From Mesoaciditogaceae bacterium (GTDB taxonomy: Bacteria > Thermotogota > Thermotogae > Mesoaciditogales > Mesoaciditogaceae), in the NCBI GenBank assembly GCA_015486145.1, contig WFSH01000207.1, forward strand, positions 1 through 16,662: 16,662 bases of DNA, given 5' to 3'. Numbering within the stretch: the first letter of the stretch is position 1; every line of letters begins with the position of its first letter. Both the position numbers and the translations under genes were made by a program. The notes beneath the pieces were generated by a model that was given only the letters and a program-made list of their open reading frames with translations, did no database searches and was not told the origin of the DNA. Of the stretch, positions 14,509 to 16,662 are shown piece after piece.

Positions 14509-14536
14509 TGAGTCACGGGGGATTCCCCGTGACTCA
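14509..14536 (+). terminator. Strong stem-loop between binding-protein and permease genes
   Basis: TGAGTCACGGGG (14509-14520) and CCCCGTGACTCA (14525-14536) form a perfect 12-bp stem with loop GATT. It is followed by AGATTATAATTC rather than a T-run. It lies 14 bases after the binding-protein stop. In malE-malF-type operons such hairpins protect the upstream mRNA and lower expression of the permeases, so a stabilising or attenuating element is more likely than full termination. Confidence 0.75.
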
Positions 14537-14567
14537 GATTATAATTCATTTAAAAGTTGGTGAAGTT

Positions 14568-15446
14568 ATGAATGGCAAAAAACAACATTACCGAATCATA
14601 CCTTACATCTTTTTGATACCGTACTTTTTCGCATTTATTACTTTTCGATTTGGCCCCTCTATAGCCGGTTTTTTCGTAAGTCTTACAAGATGGAACATCG
14701 TGGGACAGGCAAAATTTGTGGGGTTTCAAAATTTTATCGATCTTTTCGAAGATCCGAATTTTATCAAAAGTTTAACCAACACTTTGTATTTTATGCTTTT
14801 AACTGTGCCAGCACTTGTAATAGGTGGATTGTTGATCGCGATGCTTGTGGATCAAAAGTTAAGAGGTAGATACGTCACCCGTACATTTGTCTTCATGCCC
14901 TACGTGATCATGTCCACGGTTGTTGGTGTTATTTGGATGTGGATATTTGATACCCACTTTGGGATTCTGAATTACTACCTCAGTTTTTTTGGGATAAAAC
15001 CCATTGCCTGGCTGTCAAGTATAAACTGGGCAATGCCTGCGGTGGCCATCGCCACGATATGGTGGACGATAGGGTTCAACATGATCTTATTTCTTGCTGG
15101 TTTGCAAGATATACCAAACGAATTAAAAGAAGCGGCGCGCATAGACGGTGCGTCAAGCTGGCAAGTGTTTTGGAATGTCACATTTCCTCTTCTCAGCCCA
15201 ACAACGATCGTAGTCGTTATGCTCACACTCATAAACACGTTCCAGGTATTTGCACAGGTTTATGTTATGACAGGTGGTGGCCCGGCAATGGCAACTCTCA
15301 CAGTTGTTCAATACATGTACGTTCAATCTTTCCAATATTACAGGCTTGGTTATGGTTCAGCGATAGCGTACATAGTGTTTATCTTTTTGGTTGGACTTAT
15401 TTTGGTTGAAAGGTCCATCCTGAAGAAATCAGGTGACATAAATTGA
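14568..15446 (+). CDS. ABC sugar transporter permease 1 (MalF/UgpA type)
   Basis: A 292-residue inner-membrane permease with about six helices. The cytoplasmic EAA loop, EAARIDGAS (188-196), contacts the ATPase. The N-terminus IIPYIFLIPYFFAFITFRFGPS is typical of this permease class. I place the start at the ATG at 14568, after a weak GGTGA site. The frame extends upstream to a TTG at 14508, but that would lie next to and read through the stem-loop and adds an unrelated hydrophilic leader. It ends in a 4-base overlap (TTGA) with the second permease. It pairs with permease 2 to form the channel. Confidence 0.92.
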   Translation: MNGKKQHYRIIPYIFLIPYFFAFITFRFGPSIAGFFVSLTRWNIVGQAKFVGFQNFIDLFEDPNFIKSLTNTLYFMLLTVPALVIGGLLIAMLVDQKLRGRYVTRTFVFMPYVIMSTVVGVIWMWIFDTHFGILNYYLSFFGIKPIAWLSSINWAMPAVAIATIWWTIGFNMILFLAGLQDIPNELKEAARIDGASSWQVFWNVTFPLLSPTTIVVVMLTLINTFQVFAQVYVMTGGGPAMATLTVVQYMYVQSFQYYRLGYGSAIAYIVFIFLVGLILVERSILKKSGDIN

Positions 15447-16294
15447 AAGGGAAAAATGCGAGGCACTTAAAAACTGCTATTTTGTATTTTTTGATGATAG
15501 TGTGCACGATCGTTGCATTTGCACCTATACTGTGGATGACCGTCAGTGCCTTCAAACCGGAAGGAGAGATATTGAGTTATCCTCCCCAGTGGGTACCATT
15601 GGAACCTACCTGGGCAAATTTTGCATACGTGTTAAAGAATTTTAACTTTCTCAGGTGGACTTTTAACAGTGTTGTGGCTGCTGTGGTGGCAACAATAATT
15701 GTCATATTCATAGATTCGATGGCGGCATTTGCATTCGCAAAGATGAAATTTAAAGGTAACGCGGTTCTCTATGCTGTGGTTTTATCCATGCTTATGGTAC
15801 CCATACAGGTTACGATCGTGCCGTTGTATTTGATGTTTTCCAGCGTAAAACTTTTGAACACGATCCCAGCTTTGATTCTGCCAACAGCTGGAAATGTGAC
15901 CGGAGTTTTTATACTGACTAATTTTTTCAAAAGTGTTCCAAGAGATCTCATGGATGCAGCCATAGTTGACGGAGCTGGTAGTTTTAGAATATGGTGGTCC
16001 ATAATGTTACCCTTGGCGAGGCCGTCTATCAGTGCGGTTGCGATAATAACTTTTATGAGTAATTGGACGAATTTCTTGTGGCCTCTCGTTTCGGTGAGTT
16101 CAGATGCTTCAAGAACGTTGCCGGTTGGGGTGGCACAATTTTTTGGTGGTCAAAGTGGAGTGAGTGGCTCAGCTCCTCAATATGGTCCAGCCATGGCTGC
16201 GGCGCTGATGGCAACTATTCCTGCAATAGCCATATTTCTCTTTTTGCAGCGCTATTTTGTTAAAGGTATTATGATGACTGGTATAAAAGGGTAA
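15443..16294 (+). CDS. ABC sugar transporter permease 2 (MalG/UgpE type)
   Basis: A 283-residue permease with about six helices. The N-terminal segment contains MTVSAFKPEGEILSYPPQW, typical of MalG-type permeases, and the ATPase-contacting loop is DAAIVDGAG (171-179). It starts with TTG at 15443, overlapping the stop of permease 1, and AGGTGA (15431-15436) lies 6 bases upstream. It ends with the common MMTGIKG tail. No ATP-binding subunit follows in the window, so a multi-use ATPase of the MsmK/MalK type encoded elsewhere probably powers the transporter. Confidence 0.93.
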   Translation: MKGKNARHLKTAILYFLMIVCTIVAFAPILWMTVSAFKPEGEILSYPPQWVPLEPTWANFAYVLKNFNFLRWTFNSVVAAVVATIIVIFIDSMAAFAFAKMKFKGNAVLYAVVLSMLMVPIQVTIVPLYLMFSSVKLLNTIPALILPTAGNVTGVFILTNFFKSVPRDLMDAAIVDGAGSFRIWWSIMLPLARPSISAVAIITFMSNWTNFLWPLVSVSSDASRTLPVGVAQFFGGQSGVSGSAPQYGPAMAAALMATIPAIAIFLFLQRYFVKGIMMTGIKG

Positions 16295-16298
16295 GAAG

Positions 16299-16508
16299 AT
16301 GTTATTTTCCTTTGAGAGTATTATAAAAGGATCGTTATATCCCCCAATGCATCATGCCATAAGTGCGAGAAAAATAGGGCAGCATATCGTAGCAGCTTGG
16401 TACTCTGCTTCGTACGAGACCTCTTCAGACACGGTGATTTATATGTCACAATACGAAAGGATCTTCACTATAGTGTGGATAGTATTTTTGAATAACAACA
16501 TTCTTTGA
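16299..16508 (+). pseudogene. Fragment of a BNR/sialidase-like protein gene
   Basis: A 69-codon frame beginning 4 bases after the permease stop, with AAAAGGG as a possible ribosome-binding site. Residues 10-53 match the opening pattern of exo-alpha-sialidase/BNR-repeat proteins as I know it: YPPMHHA, then a short loop, VAAWYSASYE and SSDTVIYMSQYE. Such proteins normally run for 300 residues or more with several Asp-boxes. Here the pattern is lost after about residue 53 and the frame ends at 16508 in unrelated hydrophobic residues (IFTIVWIVFLNNNIL). The other two frames hit stops soon after this point, so a simple single-base shift does not restore it. It is probably a truncated remnant of the next operon gene; a real small protein is less likely. 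Confidence 0.6.
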
Positions 16509-16517
16509 CATTTTAGT

Positions 16518-16534
16518 ACCGCTTTACAAGCGGT
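16518..16534 (+). terminator. Small hairpin, possible end of the sugar operon
   Basis: ACCGCTT (16518-16524) and AAGCGGT (16528-16534) form a 7-bp perfect stem with loop TAC. A TTTTT run (16545-16549) follows 10 bases later. The distance from stem to T-run is too large for a textbook terminator, so termination here is uncertain. Confidence 0.4.
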
Positions 16535-16662
16535 GAATGTAATCTTTTTGAAGCCTTGTCAAAACTGATTCGTTCTTTTATTTGGAGTCTTTGACCTTAA
16601 CGTCATCCTGAAAGTTCCGAAGGAACTATTCAGGATCTCCAAGCAACTAACAAGGTGGATCG
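16535..16662. other. Non-coding end of the window
   Basis: Apart from the REP-like palindrome, no gene start, promoter of good quality or conserved protein segment is visible after the sialidase-like fragment. TTGACC at 16591-16596 could serve as a -35 box, but no matching -10 box follows at the right distance. Confidence 0.4.
16605..16636. repeat. REP-like imperfect palindrome
   Basis: ATCCTGAA-AGTTCC (16605-16618) pairs with GGAACT-A-TTCAGGAT (16622-16636) around the loop GAA, giving a 14-bp stem with one bulged A. The motif CATCCTGAA...TTCAGGATCTCC resembles dispersed intergenic palindromes known from many bacterial genomes. Only one copy is visible in this window, so repeat status is inferred from its form. 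Confidence 0.55.

Noticed and set aside
14508..14567. TTG-initiated 20-codon extension of permease 1
   Set aside because: It would be translated from the stem-loop, has no ribosome-binding site, and adds residues unlike the permease family.
16466..16475. CACTATAGTG palindrome near the break in the sialidase-like frame
   Set aside because: A 10-bp palindrome in AT-rich DNA can arise by chance and no promoter or gene gives it context.
1..16662. CRISPR arrays, tRNA/rRNA genes, insertion sequences, toxin-antitoxin or defence systems
   Set aside because: I saw no regularly spaced repeats, cloverleaf candidates, transposase-like frames or paired small toxin/antitoxin genes.

Overview
The window is moderately AT-rich, densely coded bacterial DNA. 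Strongly coupled operons, an Mrp-like ion-translocating module of the ferredoxin-dependent Mbx/Mbs type, and a multi-gene sugar uptake/catabolism operon behind a LacI-type operator together suggest a fermentative anaerobe, most likely a member of the Thermotogota. That assignment is inferred from gene content and protein style. No rRNA, tRNA or marker gene in the window fixes it.

Region 1 (1-6056, minus strand) is one operon transcribed right to left: MnhE, MnhF, MnhG, a small MbhD/DUF4040 protein, a fused MbhE-MnhB protein, MnhC, a MnhD-like antiporter subunit (H), a second NuoL/MnhD-like antiporter subunit (H'), and the first 24 codons of a gene that reads like NuoH/MbhM. Nearly every junction overlaps or is a few bases apart. 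The order H-H'-M points to an Mbx/Mbs-type respiratory complex rather than a stand-alone Mrp antiporter; the redox subunits would lie beyond base 1. A promoter with a perfect TATAAT box sits upstream (6135-6164, minus strand).

Region 2 (6352-9348, plus strand) is divergent: a CLC chloride channel/antiporter with two C-terminal CBS domains, then, 21 bases later, an exported patatin-like lipid hydrolase.

Region 3 (9456-16294 and beyond, plus strand) is a sugar operon: a sigma70-type promoter, a perfect 12-bp LacI-family palindrome at the expected transcription start, an L-fucose/arabinose-isomerase-fold enzyme, an FGGY kinase with a short C-terminus, an N-acetylneuraminate-lyase-like aldolase, an ABC substrate-binding protein, a strong stem-loop, and two permeases. 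No ATPase is encoded; a shared ATPase elsewhere is the likely partner. The genes suggest import of a sugar, isomerisation, phosphorylation and aldol cleavage, but the combination does not match a pathway I recognise.

Region 4 (16295-16662) holds a 69-codon reading frame whose first ~53 codons look like the start of a BNR/sialidase-like protein and then lose that character. It is followed by a small hairpin and a REP-like palindrome: a probable gene remnant at a recombination or repeat site.
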